The notes under the pieces: model-generated
What the model was told of the DNA's origin: nothing
Database searches by the model: none
What the model saw: the letters and a program-made list of their open reading frames with translations, nothing else
In this document: positions 23,601-35,327 of the stretch, in pieces
How positions within the stretch are numbered: the first letter of the stretch is position 1
Layout of the letters: every line of letters begins with the position of its first letter
Translations under genes and position numbers: made by a program
NCBI GenBank assembly: GCA_022559845.1
Contig: CM040120.1
Location: 168,932,334-168,996,333 of the forward strand
Source: Amorphophallus konjac
Taxonomy: Eukaryota > Streptophyta > Magnoliopsida > Alismatales > Araceae
Direction: 5' to 3'
Length of the DNA stretch: 64,000 nt

Positions 23601-25296
23601 CTCGTTGCTTGTTGCTTGCTTAAATACTCATGCCATGTACTACGATGCTGTGTGAGTGGAGAATGTATGATATGCAAGGGGGGGCCAGGACAACCATATT
23701 TAGACCAGTCATGCTTTGACGCCAAGGAGACTTTGATAGAATTGGGAGGACCGGGGCATCCATTAGTGGACCAATCATGCAATGCTGCCATGTCGACTTG
23801 GGTGGACTTAGGAGGGGCTAGGCATCATATGTGATCCAATCATGCATGGGGGTGACAAATGCCGGGGGACCAGGACAACCATGAATGCTCCTATCATGCC
23901 TACGACCCATGATGAATGAAGGAGGACCATTACATCCGAATATGGACCACTCATGTTTCCTACTTGACATGTGTGTGATGTGAATGAATGGGCCCAACAT
24001 ACTATTCATGCCAAGTGGTGTGGTAAGCCTAGACACATGCATGTTTATCCCAAAGATGACTTCCATGTGCATAGGTGTGGGATGACCTTTGAACTTCCAT
24101 GTGAAAGGGTCGAAGAGATCTAGGAAGGTGGATATGGGGTGGGGCACTTCCTCTATCTGTAGGCGGGTGTTGCCTAAGGTCATGGTTCCTATGGTGTAAC
24201 CTGGGTCATGGATGAGGTGGGCTTGGCCCAACATGGTGGGTGGGGGTAGGAAAGTGTGGGCGGTGGGTGATGCGGGTGGGTCACATGGGTACCCGAGCTC
24301 CCAAAGGAAGGGGTCCAAGAGGTCGTGGAATGGGTTCCCTAGGGGGAAGTGATCTATGTCCTCATGGTCTTCACAAGGTGGGTCATCCTCATCTATTCGG
24401 ATGATTGGGCCGGTGTAGTGAGTGGTTGGGTTGGCCAACGTCCTTGGGATCTCGATGGGGGAGGAATGGACCGAGATGGGTTCCTCCTCCATGGGGAGAA
24501 GGAGAAGGAGGTCACTAGTGTAGCAACCAATGGTACAAATCGAGGTGATAGACCCGACGCATGGGTGGATGAGGTCAAGGCTCTTGGGTCGGTCTGCCCC
24601 TAGAGTCAACAAACACATTAGCTAAAGTTGCCACTGTAGGCCTTTGACGAGGTCATCCCAACCCTCTACCTCATAGTAGGATTGGATCGTGGTGTGAAAG
24701 GAGGGGAGGGCCACAATTTGGGATTAATGTCCCACGGGTGAGAGGTGTGGGGGTGAACTAGGGATGATGGGGCCTCGCTTGAGCAATTGGAGTATGGACT
24801 CATTTACGGTTAGGGTGCCATGAGTGGTGGTGGTTGGCTCTTGAAGGTCCGGACTATGAAGGGTGGGAGGAGTTTGAGGCTCTTGGGTTCCCTCTATAGT
24901 GGGAGGTGGATCCGGATTGGTGTCCATCTCCACTTGGGTATGTGTGTGGACCACAACCTCCAAGGACAACAGGGTAGGAAGGTCTATGATCGGTGGTTTG
25001 GTGATAGCCGATGCATGGCGCATCCGCGGTGGTGAGCGAGGTCGGACTTGGGTTGGGGTTGGGAGTGGAAGTAGTGGAGGCCTAGGTTGTGGTAGGATTG
25101 GGGTTGGAAGTGGAAGGTGGGTTGGGTGAGGAGGTTTGGGTTGATTGGTTTTGGGAGGTGTGCCTCTTATGGGGGGCGGTGGAGGGGTTGTGGTGGGGCC
25201 CCAGGGGGCTTGTGGGGTATGGGTTTGGTGAGGGATTTTGGGTTTGGGGGTGGTGGCTGTCATGGGTCTCAGTGGAGGGGTGGACACGGAGTCCAC
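23601..25296 (-). pseudogene. A: family-specific middle region with proline-rich part and GCxGPP repeats
   Basis: This fills the place of pol. In sense order, 25296-24724 is proline-rich (many PTPP, PLPTP runs). Then 24618-23818 reads without stop through QSYYEVEGWDDL-type sequence (just before it, after a stop), GCYTSDLLLLLP, FLDLFDPFTWKFKG, GCNGPPSFI and GCPGPPAFV. Further GCPGPP copies follow in the next frame (23791-23601: STNGCPGPP, SKYGCPGPP). Five copies are visible, about 19-25 codons apart, each preceded by H-(D/E)-W/R-S. Element B has the same order in one open frame of 643 codons. I know no family with these motifs. Confidence 0.7.
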
Positions 25297-25338
25297 TTGG
25301 GCTTGTGGAGCTATGGTTGTGGTGAGGACTTGGAGGTA

Positions 25339-25944
25339 CTATGTAGATGTAGTGGCCGGGGTAGGAGAGGTGGGAGGCAGTGGGGATAGGGAGATTGGGG
25401 TCTTGGGTTGTCCGGGTGGGGGTGGAGGAGTTGAAGTGCTCCTTGGGCTATGGTGACCCGGGTAGGAGGGGGAAACATATCTAGCCCTAAGTTGATCCTT
25501 CATCTCCCCCCATGTGGTGAGGGGAGCTTCCCTTCTAATTATCCTTAAGCCTTTAATTTTCAACCAATGGGTTTGAGCCCTTTTGGTTAGTTGCATTTTG
25601 GAAAATCGAACCTTCCTATCCTCAGACATGGGATTCCACTCGAAGTAATGGTTCATTGAAGCGTCCCAATATAAAAAGTCATTAGGATGAGTTCCATCAA
25701 AGGTGGGAGGTGGGGGAGATGTCCTTCTATCGTCCGCCCTTGGGGCGGGCCTATTGCCACCTAGTTGGTCGAGTCGACCCGATAGGCTATCAAGCCGCTC
25801 ATTGGCGTCGGTCAAGGCTTCCATTAGGTAGTTGACACAACCGTGGAGGCCATGTGTGTTGGTGGTGGGTTTCTCTTGGGGGTTCGGACTCATGGAGAGG
25901 GCCGATGGGTAAGGTCGGTATGAGGCGGCCATGCTAGTAGACAA
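25339..25944 (-). pseudogene. gag: A: Gag domain protein
   Basis: The 201-residue frame starts MSTSMAASYRPYPSAL and contains NYLMEALTDANERLDSLSGR, then PTFDGTHPNDFLYWDASMNH, SKMQLTKRAQTHWLK and TTWGEMKDQLRARYVSPSY, the retrotransposon Gag domain at about residues 80-165. No zinc knuckle follows; instead the sequence runs into the proline-rich region. Compared with B, a one-base insertion near 25960 removes the natural start (MHLES...), so translation in A would need the internal ATG. Gag would form the particle that packages element RNA. Confidence 0.85.
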
Positions 25945-26018
25945 GAGCGATGCACTGGGAGACTTCTAAATGCATATGCACGCCCTAGGACCAACTTGTA
26001 GAGACAAGTTGAGAACTT

Positions 26019-26030
26019 GCTCTGATACCA
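26019..26030 (-). other. A primer-binding site (initiator Met tRNA type)
   Basis: TGGTATCAGAGC on the minus strand, three bases after the LTR end ...CACATCA. This is the usual PBS of chromoviruses. Confidence 0.92.
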
Positions 26031-26033
26031 CTT

Positions 26034-28006
26034 TGATGTGACAACACCATGGAGGTGATAGCCACTAAGCCAATGATCCTTGGACCTATGACTCGTAAGC
26101 AATCCAACGTACCCGGCGATATCACTAAAGCGGACTCACCTGTGTAACACACACATGTGCCCGTGGGCAACCCGGTGATGATGGAGAGGGTCCGGGGCGG
26201 GACCTTGATGCTCTTGGGGATTTGTCTATCTTGAACCTGAACCCATGTGGGCCCATGATGCCCAATTTCATGGGCGGCCAGCACGCCAACGGCGTGGGTT
26301 GTAGGGTCTCTCTCACAACTCGCTCCTCAGTGGTCGCTCAATTTGATGATAATTTGGGACCGAGCACTCTCTCACCACCGACAGCACTAAGATGCAACAC
26401 TAATTAAGCAAAGGAAACCAGCAAAGTGAAGTGTTCAGAAGCTCACTTGGTCAGCGTGAAGACGCCGACCCCGACCGAAGACGAGGGCGAGCGGGGAAGC
26501 GTGGGCTACCCGCATGCCGCACCGATGACACTTCGGCCAAAGACCTGCTAGTACATGCACTACTCCCTCGCAGAGGGGTTAGACTAGGGGTGGGGAAGAC
26601 CAATTATAACCAAACACTGCCTCCACGCAGGGAGGGGCTGTAAGCCGGCCAGGCGGGGTGGGGGAGCTATGTTAGAAACCGAATTGCCGAGCTAGGCCGA
26701 TTCTGCCAGCTTCAGGAACAGCTTGATAGACGGTCGATGATGGTGCTGCCATGGGCACTGTCGAGCTCAGAAGAGGTCGATATCGGTGCCAAAACTTTCT
26801 GAGTTGACTCAGGAGGATGTCTGCATTTTTGGAGAATTTCCTGATGACGTCGCTGGCTGGGGTAGGGTCTGGAACAGGACTGATCTATTCTTGTTCTGGT
26901 TGTTCCCAGACTGCTGCTGCGGGAATACGAGGGTGCCATGAACACTCCCAGGGTCCAAATAATGCGGGACCAAAACTGCTGCAATCCTGGACGAGTCCTC
27001 TTCGAGCTGGGACCAACGGGACCATAGTTGGAGGTCAGAGCTGACTGCGATGACTGGATCAGTGGAAGGAGGTCGGACCAAGTTCTGGCGAGCTGACCTT
27101 GTGCACCTCGGGGAGAAAAACTGGAATTCTTGACTCCGAGCTCCAAAAATTGTTTTGCTTCTTGGAGATGGCATGGGACATGCAGGAGAAGCCCTCATGG
27201 CATAAATGGCGCATCAAGAAGCCCAGGGTGCTGGTCGTGGGAGCCTCTGAAAGTCATTGTTGGCTGTCTGCCTGGGAGGAAATGCGCAGTTTGACGAAGA
27301 TGACTCCTCCGAGCAGCTCTGAAGTCGAACGATCACGAGACCACCTTGCCTACAAAGCAACCTCGCCAAGCTTTCCAGCAGTACAAGGTACACCACCTGA
27401 AGATGTGTGGTGAAGACGTGGCAGCCTCTGCAACTTGACCCTTGTCTGCTACCTGCGAACTGGGATGAAGAGGGTGGTGATAGGTGATGGGAAATGGGGT
27501 AGATGGGATGAGAAATGGGGTGGATGGGTGTGGGGGCGACCCCTGGCTGTGAGGGGGTCTGGTAGGGGGTGATTCAAAGTGTGGGAGGGGCAGAATGGGG
27601 GCTGGAAGGTGGTCTAGCAGGTGGAGGAAGGGGGAGCTGTGAATTTGGGCTGGGAAGGAGAGAGGGAAGGAGAGATCTTTCTCAAGGTTGGAATGTGACT
27701 TAATGGGGGTTGTTAATGGGGGTCTTGGGGATGGGAAGGGTTGTGTTGGAGAAGGGAAGGGGTGCTTGGGGAGTGGGGAATTCTTCCTTGGGAGATGAGA
27801 GAGGTGCTTGGGGAAGGTGAGCGGGTGGTTGGTGGTTGGTGGTTGGAGGGTGGAGTGGGGATTGGTGGAGGCTACCTTGGGGTTGGGATAGAGTTAAGAG
27901 GGGTTGTAGGTAGTTGGGGAGGCTCTTGAATGAGGGGAGGGGAGTTAGAAAGTAGGTGGGAGAGGGGAGAGCAAGAGGGGGGGCGCAGCCCCTTTGGGAG
28001 AGAGAG

Positions 28007-28071
<65 letters not shown>

Positions 28072-28469
28072 AAACTCCATAATGGAATTATCTATTATAT
28101 TGATCATCAAAGGTTACAAATGAGAGAGGGGAGGGGGCTATCTATAGACTTCATACTTTTTCTAGGGCCAAATTGACCATGACTAAATAACTAATGACCA
28201 AAGCAGTCCAAGGGAGGACGCATCTGGGCCTAGCCCACTGAATTGGGCCCATTAACCAACCTAATTAACCTAATGACATTTAACTTAGATAAATGACTCT
28301 CAAACCTAGGTACCGGACTCAAATAAAGAGAAAATTACATAGTTTATGACTCAAATAAAATATAAAAAATTACATGACTAGACTCAGAAACATATGACAA
28401 ACATAATGACGCATGCCGATGAACAATCTGAGCCTTGAAAATGTGGAGGGGCAAGGGATGCCCCCATCA
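26034..28469 (-). repeat. A 5' LTR (2436 bp)
   Basis: It matches the 3' LTR along its whole length, with the same TATA region (about 28137-28145), a longer GA/CT microsatellite (28011-28068), and the same ends. Confidence 0.9.
28011..28068. repeat. (GA)n microsatellite
   Basis: About 29 uninterrupted GA units sit in the transcribed leader part of the A 5' LTR. The matching place in the other LTRs of the family holds shorter tracts (about 22610, 54067-54090, 54688-54712, and CT runs near 47965-48000). Confidence 0.95.
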
Positions 28470-28474
28470 CCTGA

Positions 28475-29252
28475 GTTCATCATGTGGTCAGATATCTTCA
28501 TGCTTTCAGATCCATCATGGAGAGGGGAAATCTAACCGCCCAGATGGAGAGGCCAAAAGAGGTCCAACTGGACCGAACGAGGCCCAACTCCTTGAAGTGG
28601 TAGCCCCCGGGCCCACTCAATATAAGCCCAATAACTCACTCGAAACAAGAACTTCCTAGGCAGCCTTCGGGTTGGGAAGTCCAAGCATCAGTTTGATCAG
28701 GAGAGCTCCTTTGGAGCCCCGTATTCTCTGCCCTAATCATGCACTCATTGCCCGGGAGGGACCTCTAGAGTCAGTGCCTCATGCTCGGGCCAACTGATGG
28801 AAGCTTATTAATATGGTCGTTATGTGTCCTTTAAAAGCTAGGAGCTCAAGAGGACAGGGGAAACCAAGAGTCTACGGGCTATAAAAAGGCCACAAGGAGG
28901 ACATAACCCCCCCCCCCCCCCCGAATCTCCTCAGCTTACAGGGATCATTCACTTGATGAGCCATTATTTAAACTGGAAGAACCCTGCCGAAGAAAGGTAA
29001 GATACGCCAAAAACCCTGAGCAGGAACCACTTCACCTCTTGGTGGAAAGGGATCTCGCGACCCCGTATTCCTCTTGATTCCTCCCTTCACACTAGTGCTC
29101 TACTACACTTGCTGACTTAAGCATCGGAGGGTCTTCCCCTGGGTTGCAACCGTGGGCACCTCTGACGTGTTTCCCTTCTTGCAGTTCATACTTCAAGTAC
29201 ATGTGGACATCTACTTCCCAGCTTAGGAGTAACGTGAGATCGCCCCTCTTCA
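28475..29252 (+). repeat. F 5' LTR, remainder
   Basis: It aligns base for base from about 28586 with the F 3' LTR fragment (55102-55771), including 'gaggcccaactccttg', 'ctagagtcagtgcctcatgc', a poly-C run (28907-28922) and the end ...CGCCCCTCTTCA. A TATA box lies at 28880-28887. With the 12 bases before A the LTR is about 790 bp. Confidence 0.85.
28880..28887 (+). promoter_or_regulatory. TATA box of F LTR
   Basis: TATAAAAA in 'gggctataaaaaggcc', matched by 'gggctataaagaggcc' in the 3' LTR copy, about 370 bp before the LTR end. Confidence 0.65.
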
Positions 29253-29254
29253 TC

Positions 29255-29272
29255 TGGCGCCGTCTGTGGGAA
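29255..29272 (+). other. F primer-binding site
   Basis: TGGCGCCGTCTGTGGGAA follows the LTR end after two bases. This sequence is the usual PBS of Tat-type plant Ty3/gypsy elements and supports that assignment. Confidence 0.88.
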
Positions 29273-29289
29273 ACGCACAAAGAGCCATC

Positions 29290-30910
29290 ATGGTGCGAAG
29301 GAATTCTGGAAGGTGGATTGCCGGCGACAAGGGAAAGGCCCCAGCGACAGAAGAAGGCGCACCTTCTCTCCCCACGAAGAGCTCCCGACCGAGCAACCAT
29401 GCCAATGAAGTACCTCCGTCGGTGGCGGGGAAACAGCTTCCTGGCGGGAGTACCGACGCCCTCCAAACCCTCAACGCAAAACTGGATGTCCTCATGGATC
29501 TCATGAGGGCCCAAGCGGCCACGGAGAAGAAGTCGCAACTCCCCCGGAAGAGCCCTCCACGTAGAGATGCCTCCCAGCAAACTACTGGAGGCCGTTTTAC
29601 CCTCCGGGGGCGGCGGCTCATCCGTAACCTGTCAGGAGGACCATCACATGCCCCTCCCCCAGAGCAGGAAGCTTCCTCAACCCCAAGGAGCTAGAAGTCC
29701 AGACCACACCTATAGTTTTCGGAGACCGAAGTCCCTGAGAAGCGCTGGGATAGCATGCAAATGCGTCCTCCCAGCCCCTTGGGCCATTGACAACCGAAGC
29801 TGTCCCTCCGACTGTGAGACTTTGATAGGCGTTTCACAGAGCAGGAGTGCGCCCTCCATGCCTTGCAGGAGACCTATGCTGTGGAGGATGAGGAGCGATC
29901 CCTGTTCTCCGATTACATCTTGAATGCAGAGATTTCCCCCAGGATCTCACTCCCGACCTTCAAGTCGTACAACGGCCAGGGAGACCCGGCCGACCACTAA
30001 GACAGCTTCGACGCCCTAATGACCCTGCATGGGGCATCCGACGTAATTAAGTGTCGAGCGTTTGTGACTTATCTGGTTCAGGGCGCTCAAGCATGGTTCA
30101 GAGCCCTCACCCCCGACAGTATCCACAACTTCAAGCAATTCGGGCGAGTGTTAAAAGAAAGCTTCACCGACAGCGGTCCACCCCGGTTGGTGGCGGGATT
30201 ACTGGCACTCAAGAAGGATCAGGGGGGAGAAGTTGCGGGCTTATATCAATGATTTAAATCGGAAGCCTTGCGCATCCCCCACCTGGATGTTGCCTCGGCC
30301 ATCACCGCATTAACCGGGGGTACCCACGATGAGAACCTACGGCGCGAGCTAGTGCTTCATCCTCCTACCTCCCTTTCCGAGCTAGTTACCCTGGCCCTGT
30401 ACCACGCAGAGTGTGAGGAAGTCCTCAGCGCCTACCGAGGCACAACAGGCTCGGGTCGGGAGGGGGACAAGAAGCAACTGTCCGAGCAAAGGTCGGGTCA
30501 AGGAAAGAGGCGGAACTAGGGCGGAGATCATAAAGAGCAGTCCCAGAAGTACGAGCAGTATACCCCCCTTACCGCCCCCGTCTACGAGATTTTTGAAGAC
30601 ATCAAAGGCTCGGGTCTCCTCCACCAGCCCGAGCCTATGAAGGCTAAGCATCGCAATCGCCGCAAGCATTGCCTGTTCCACAGCGATCACGGGCATCACA
30701 CCAGCGATTGCCATTAACTTCAAGATGAAATCAAGCACCTCATCCGCCAGGGACACCTATCCCGATACGTGTCCGGGCGGAAGGAAGACCGAGGCGCCCC
30801 CGAAGACATCGACAATGCCCCCCATTGAGTCCACATCAATGTCATCGCGGGCGGCTCGACATCAGGCAGAGATAGCAGCTGAGGAAGAAAGCGTCACGCT
30901 GAGCGGGTGA
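29290..30910 (+). pseudogene. gag: F: Gag of a Tat-type element
   Basis: A single frame runs from ATG at 29290 with stops but no shifts. Landmarks in order are a basic, Gln/Pro-rich N-terminus, then DFDRRFTEQE. The Gag domain follows (ISPRISLPTFKSYNGQGDPADH, about 29935; TYLVQGAQAWFRAL; LRIPHLDVASAI). A histidine-rich CCHC-like block CLFHSDHGHHTSDCH (about 30672) and LIRQGHLSRYV close it, as in Tat Gags. Stops include 29692-29694, 29998-30000, the TGA after LYQ (about 30250) and several in 30519-30910. Most can be read as one C-to-T change in CAG, CAA or CGA. No frameshift is needed, so decay here is by point changes. Confidence 0.85.
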
Positions 30911-33250
30911 GCTGAACCTCTGTTTAGCATTCTACGGCCCCGCAGGCAATGGAACCGTAGGCCCTGGTATTCTCCGATCAAGACCTGGAAGGGTTAACCA
31001 CCCCGCATGACGACACTATCGTTGTATCGGATACAATAAACCATTGTAACATAGAAAAAATTTTAGTTGACAATGGTAGTGCCCCTGATGTATTATCCTA
31101 TGAATGTTTCCTAAAGATGGGAGAGAATCCATCTAAACTCCGCCTGATCTGAACCCCCCTGTGTGGGTTCAACGGCCAGGCAACTTATCCCGAGGGAGCC
31201 CTGAGCCTGCCGGTTACTATCGGCAGCCCGTCGAAAACCGTTACGGTTATGGTAAACTTCATCGTGCTTAAGGGGCTTACGGCATATAACGCCATCTTCG
31301 GTCGAGGTATCCTCCGCCGACTAAAAGTGGTGCCCTCTACCTTTCACCAAAAAATGAAGTTCACTACCAAATATGGCGTGGGGGAGGTCCGGGGTAACCA
31401 GGCATTGGCTAGACAGTGCTATATAATCTCCGTCGAAGCCACGAGGCCGGAAGGGAAGAGTAAAGAAATAAAGGGACCCGAAGAGGGACCAACAACATCC
31501 GACCCTGGCGGCGAGTTGTTAACGGTCTTTCTCAACTGTGACCCGACTCTAAGAGTCAAGATCGGAGCTGATCTACCACTTGAAGAACAAGAAAAATATA
31601 AGGATTTCCTTGCCCAGTACATCCAAGTCTTTGCATGGTCTGATGAGCACCTTCCCGGGATCTTGGGAGACGTCGTGATGCACAAGCTCAACCTCGACCC
31701 AACAGTGAAGCTTGTCCAGCAACACAGGAGAAAGCACGCCTCGGGGAAGCAAGCGGTCATCAAAGAGCAAGTACCCAAGGGGCAGAAGACTGGCCTTTTT
31801 CGTCCGATCCTATACCCTACGTGGCTCGCCAACGTCGTCCTAGCACCGAAGGGTTCGTGAAAATGGCAAATGTGCGTGGACTTCACTGACCTCAACAAGG
31901 CTACCCCAAAGGATTGCTACACGCTGCCGAGCATCGATCAACTGGTCAACTCAACCTCTGGCAACGAGCTGCTCAGCTTCCTGGATGCCTACTCCGGCTA
32001 CCATTAGATCAGGATGGCCCCGGAGGACATCGAGAAGATCACCTTCATCACTGACTTCGGCGTACACTGCTACACCCAAATGCCGTTCGGGTTGAAGAAC
32101 ACTGGAGCAACATATTCGAGGCTGATCAACCACATTTTTGAAGGACAGCTTAGTCGGAATGTAGAGGCGTACATTGATGACATGCTCGTCAAAACACCGA
32201 AGGCCAAAGACCACTTTGCCGACTTAGCCGAGACCTTCAACACCCTCCTAAGGTGCAACATGAAGCTCAACCCTGCTAAATGCGCCTTTGGAGTCAGATC
32301 CGGGAAGTTCCTATCCTTCCCGGTAACTCAGCGTGGAATCGAAGTCAACCCCGAAAAGGTCCAGGCCATCCTGGACATGCGGCCACCCACCTGCATCAAG
32401 GACGTTCAACACCTTACGGGGCGCAATGCTGCGCTCAATCGCTTCCTGTCCCGAGCGGCCGAACGGTGCCTACCCTTCTTCAAATTGTTGAGAGGACCCA
32501 AAATGGCATCTGCTACATTCGCCTGGGATGAGGAATGTAACAAGGCATTCGTCGAACTCAAGGAATTCTTGGCCTCACCTCCGGTGCTGTCCAAGCCGGT
32601 CCAGGGTGAAGCTATACACCTTTACCTTTTGGCGACCCCTTCTACAGTGAGCTCGGTCCTAGTTAGGAATGACGTAGGGATCGAGAGATTAGTTTACTAT
32701 ACCAGCAAGGTGCTTAATGAGGCTGAAAGAAGGTACCGCGCAACCGAGAAACTCATGCTAGCATTGGTTACCTCAGCCAAGCGCCTCCGACCTTCTACAG
32801 TGAGCTCGGTCCTAGTTAGGAATGACGTAGGGATCGAGAGATCGGTTTACTATACCAGCAAGGTGCTTAATGAGGCTGAAAAGAGGTACCCCGCAACCGA
32901 GAAACTCGTGCTAGCATTGGTTCCCTCAGCCAAGCGCCTCCGACCTTACTTTCAAGGGCACTCCATCGTCGTATTGACCGGCGAACCTCTGAAGAAGATT
33001 CTCTTTCATCCTGAAGCCTCGGGATGCCTTGTCAAATGGGCCATCATGCTTGGGGCCTACGACATTTCGTATCGCCCCCGCTCGGCCATCAAAGGACAGG
33101 CTCTCGCAGACGTCATCACCGAAAGTATGGTCCCGATTGAAGTAGAACTTCCACCTGCGCCCGGGTCCACTTGGGATTTGTTCGTCGACAGGTCCTCCAA
33201 CTCGACCAGATGCGGCGCCGGTGTCCTCCTCAAGTCCCCTGAAGGAGCGG
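30911..33250 (+). pseudogene. pol: F: protease, reverse transcriptase and first half of RNase H
   Basis: The same frame continues. The protease active site is LVDNGSAPDVL (about 31064) with the D and G kept. RT blocks are YPTWLANVVLAPKGS, WQMCVDFTDLNKATPKD, FLDAYSGYH, then a TAG (32005-32007) where Tat elements have Gln, MPFGLKNTGATYSRL, and the active site AYIDDMLVK (about 32167). RNase H follows (YYTSKVLNEAE, LRPYFQGHSIVVL, EASGCLVKWAI, and WDLFVDRSSN with its Asp). An in-frame 153-bp duplication sits at 32638-32943. S1 cuts the domain after SPEGA at 33250; it resumes at 46019. Family: Tat-type Ty3/gypsy. Confidence 0.9.
32638..32943 (+). repeat. In-frame tandem duplication of 153 bp in F pol
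   Basis: Copies 32638-32790 and 32791-32943 each encode 51 residues with SSVLVRNDVGIER and YYTSKVLNEAE. They differ at about eight or nine bases by eye (for example ATTAG/ATCGG and CATGCTA/CGTGCTA). The duplication lies in the RT-RNase H connection and keeps the frame. Confidence 0.92.
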
Positions 33251-33561
33251 TGATGGGGGCATCTCTCACCCTTCATATTTCTTGGTTGTTCACCAGCATG
33301 GTTCCATTATGTCAGTCACATTTTCTTGATTCAGTTCATGTAATTTTCATATTTTCTTTGAGTTATAATTATGTAATCTTCTTTTTATTTGAGTCATGTC
33401 CCTAGGTCTTTTGTTATTTCCCTATGTTTGTGTGTCATTAAGTTGGTTTGATTAAGTCATTGGGCCCAATTCTTTGGGCTAGGCCCATGGGCGCCCCTCC
33501 TCTTTTTGGTTCTTTGTCATTGTGGCAAGAGTCAAGGGCTTTTTGTAAAATGTGGGTTGCC

Positions 33562-33569
33562 TATATATA
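33562..33569 (+). promoter_or_regulatory. TATA box of S1
   Basis: TATATATA in 'gcctatatataggacccc', about 310 bp into the LTR. The same sequence is seen at the same place in D and, reversed, in B. Confidence 0.65.
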
Positions 33570-34681
33570 GGACCCCATTCCCCCCCATTTTGAGTTAATG
33601 AATCAATGAATGAAAAACTTGCCATTTTGAGAGTTCAAACTTCTTATCTAGTGGAGAGATTCCATTATTTGGGTGAGAGACCCTAGGGGAGAGATTCCCC
33701 ACCCATCCCTCTCTTAATCTCTCTCTTTCACTCCCCTTTCTCTCTCCTCCACACCCAATTTTGAAAATTTTCTCTCTCCTCCCTTCCCAACCACCACTCT
33801 CCCACCTACCCCCATTAAAGGCCATTCCCCTTCCCCACACATCCCATTACTCCACCCCCTAGTCCCAAGAGAGCTTCCACCAATCCTAGCTCCACCTCCG
33901 AACCCCCAACTACCCCACCCACTTCCCCAAGCACCCTTCACACTACCCCAAGCCCCCTTTTACCTTCCCCACACACCTCTTCCCATCCCCCAAGACCAAA
34001 ATTTAATCCCACCCTTAAACCCATTTTCAAATACCCTTTCCCTCTCACCCACCTTCCCAAATTCGTAGCTCCTCCTCCCACCACCTGTTAGACCCCCTTC
34101 CAGACCCCATTCTTCCCTTCCCCCACCTTGGAACACCCCATCCTAGACCCCCTCATAGCCCGGGCTTTCCCCACACTCATCCACCCCCATTTCCACTCCC
34201 ATATACCCTATTCCCCCCCGTCATCTTCAACCTACAGCTCTCAACTAAAGATCTGCAGAAGAGTAGCAGTTTGCAGAGGTGACCACGGCTTCCTCCGGAT
34301 GAATCTGAAGGCCCAAGAGATACTCATGGAAGCGTCTGCCAGTCTTCTTCGCAACGGCGGTGGTTTCATCATCATCTGAGCACTGTGCTGCCCGGGAGAG
34401 CTGTTCTCCCTCTACTGCGCGAAGCTACCCCGGCAGAGCACCTGAAGCTGATGAGAAGCACGACTGCGGCCATCCTACTGGGAATTTGAGCAAGAGTTCT
34501 TCATCAAAAGTCTTTTACTCCGAGTCTTCTTTCATCCCCAATAGGCAGAGCTCAATTTGGCGTCAGGATCCAGGAGTTCTTAATTTTCTCCCCTAGGTGC
34601 GCGGTTCTGCTTCCCCACAGTCTACACCGACCCCTCATCAGTGTTCAGAGCCTACTGGTCTTCTGTTAGGGTGCTAGGCCC

Positions 34682-35327
34682 GGATACAGAGGGGGGTGAA
34701 TGTATCCCTCTAGAAATTATGCCCAAATTAAAAAACTAAAGCTCAGATATGCGGAATAAAAACTAATGAGCTTTCCAAAATAAGATGATAATTCAAAAAA
34801 TGATCAAACAGTTGGACTGCAACAATGCAGCCACCTGATCACACCAGAAACAGCAGGCAGAGCTAAACAAACCAACCACACTTAGCAGAAATTAATGCTC
34901 AAGATATACTTCTAAGTGAGCACAACTAACCAAGCATTCACAACCTGTGAGGGGTGGTAGGTGATATGGAGCAAACGTACACAGCAATCAACCACTTGCA
35001 CAGGAGATTTTTAGGTGGTTCTGTCACCAAGACCTACATCCACCCCACACTCAAACCGAGTGTGGCTTCACTAACAGCTGGGCAACACAGCTTGCCAACA
35101 GATGCTGATACACAGCTTACCCAGGGGAACAACCTCCCCTCTTCCTCCTACCAGGAGGGAACCTCTAGCAACCCACGGTCACTAGAACCTAGAGACTCAC
35201 GTCTCTCTTCCTCTATACCAAGAGGGAACCCCACTAGTAGCAGCCCCGCTACCAGTGAACCAGCCAGTAGCACTCTGCTACCAGCAACCCACCAGAGGCC
35301 TAGCCTCTCTTCCTCCTAGCCCGGAGG
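34682..35327 (-). other. Hairpin ladder in E leader region
   Basis: Stems are GGATACA/TGTATCC (34682-34707), CCACACTC/GAGTGTGG (35045-35065), CCTCCT/AGGAGG (35144-35158), AGAGAC/GTCTCT (35191-35206), CCTCT/AGAGG (35210-35225), GTAGC/GCTAC (35237-35252), AGAGGC/GCCTCT (35294-35308) and CCTCC/GGAGG (35312-35327). More of the same kind follow to about 35470. All lie between TATA box and PBS in sense. The same set recurs in the 5' LTR from 42005. Confidence 0.78.

Larger units (their letters stand above)
20657..28469 (-). mobile_element. A: non-autonomous chromovirus derivative, complete with two LTRs (7.8 kb)
   Basis: LTRs of 2394 bp (20657-23050) and 2436 bp (26034-28469) have TG...CA ends (TGATGGGGGCATC ... 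CACATCA) and flank a 3.0-kb internal region. Flanks are CTTGA (20652-20656) and CCTGA (28470-28474), a 5-bp duplication with one difference. The PBS matches initiator Met tRNA. Inside are a Gag domain and a remnant of integrase C-terminus and chromodomain, but no protease, RT or RNase H, so movement would need help. This matches the published idea of Gag-bearing terminal-repeat elements. The LTRs differ at about a dozen positions over 200 bases compared by eye, so the insertion is not recent. Confidence 0.85.

Noticed and set aside
27700..28110. Serine/leucine-rich frame of 136 codons
   Set aside because: It is the (GA)n microsatellite and C-rich leader of the A LTR read in one phase; the same happens at 22319-22693 and 54009-54872.
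28907..28922. Poly-C run as an assembly gap or error
   Set aside because: The other F LTR has a C run at the same place (55431-55442), so it is native, though its length may be imprecise.
29092..29694. Overlapping frames on both strands around the F gag start
   Set aside because: GC-rich shadows of the real plus-strand gag, which the PBS and domain order support.
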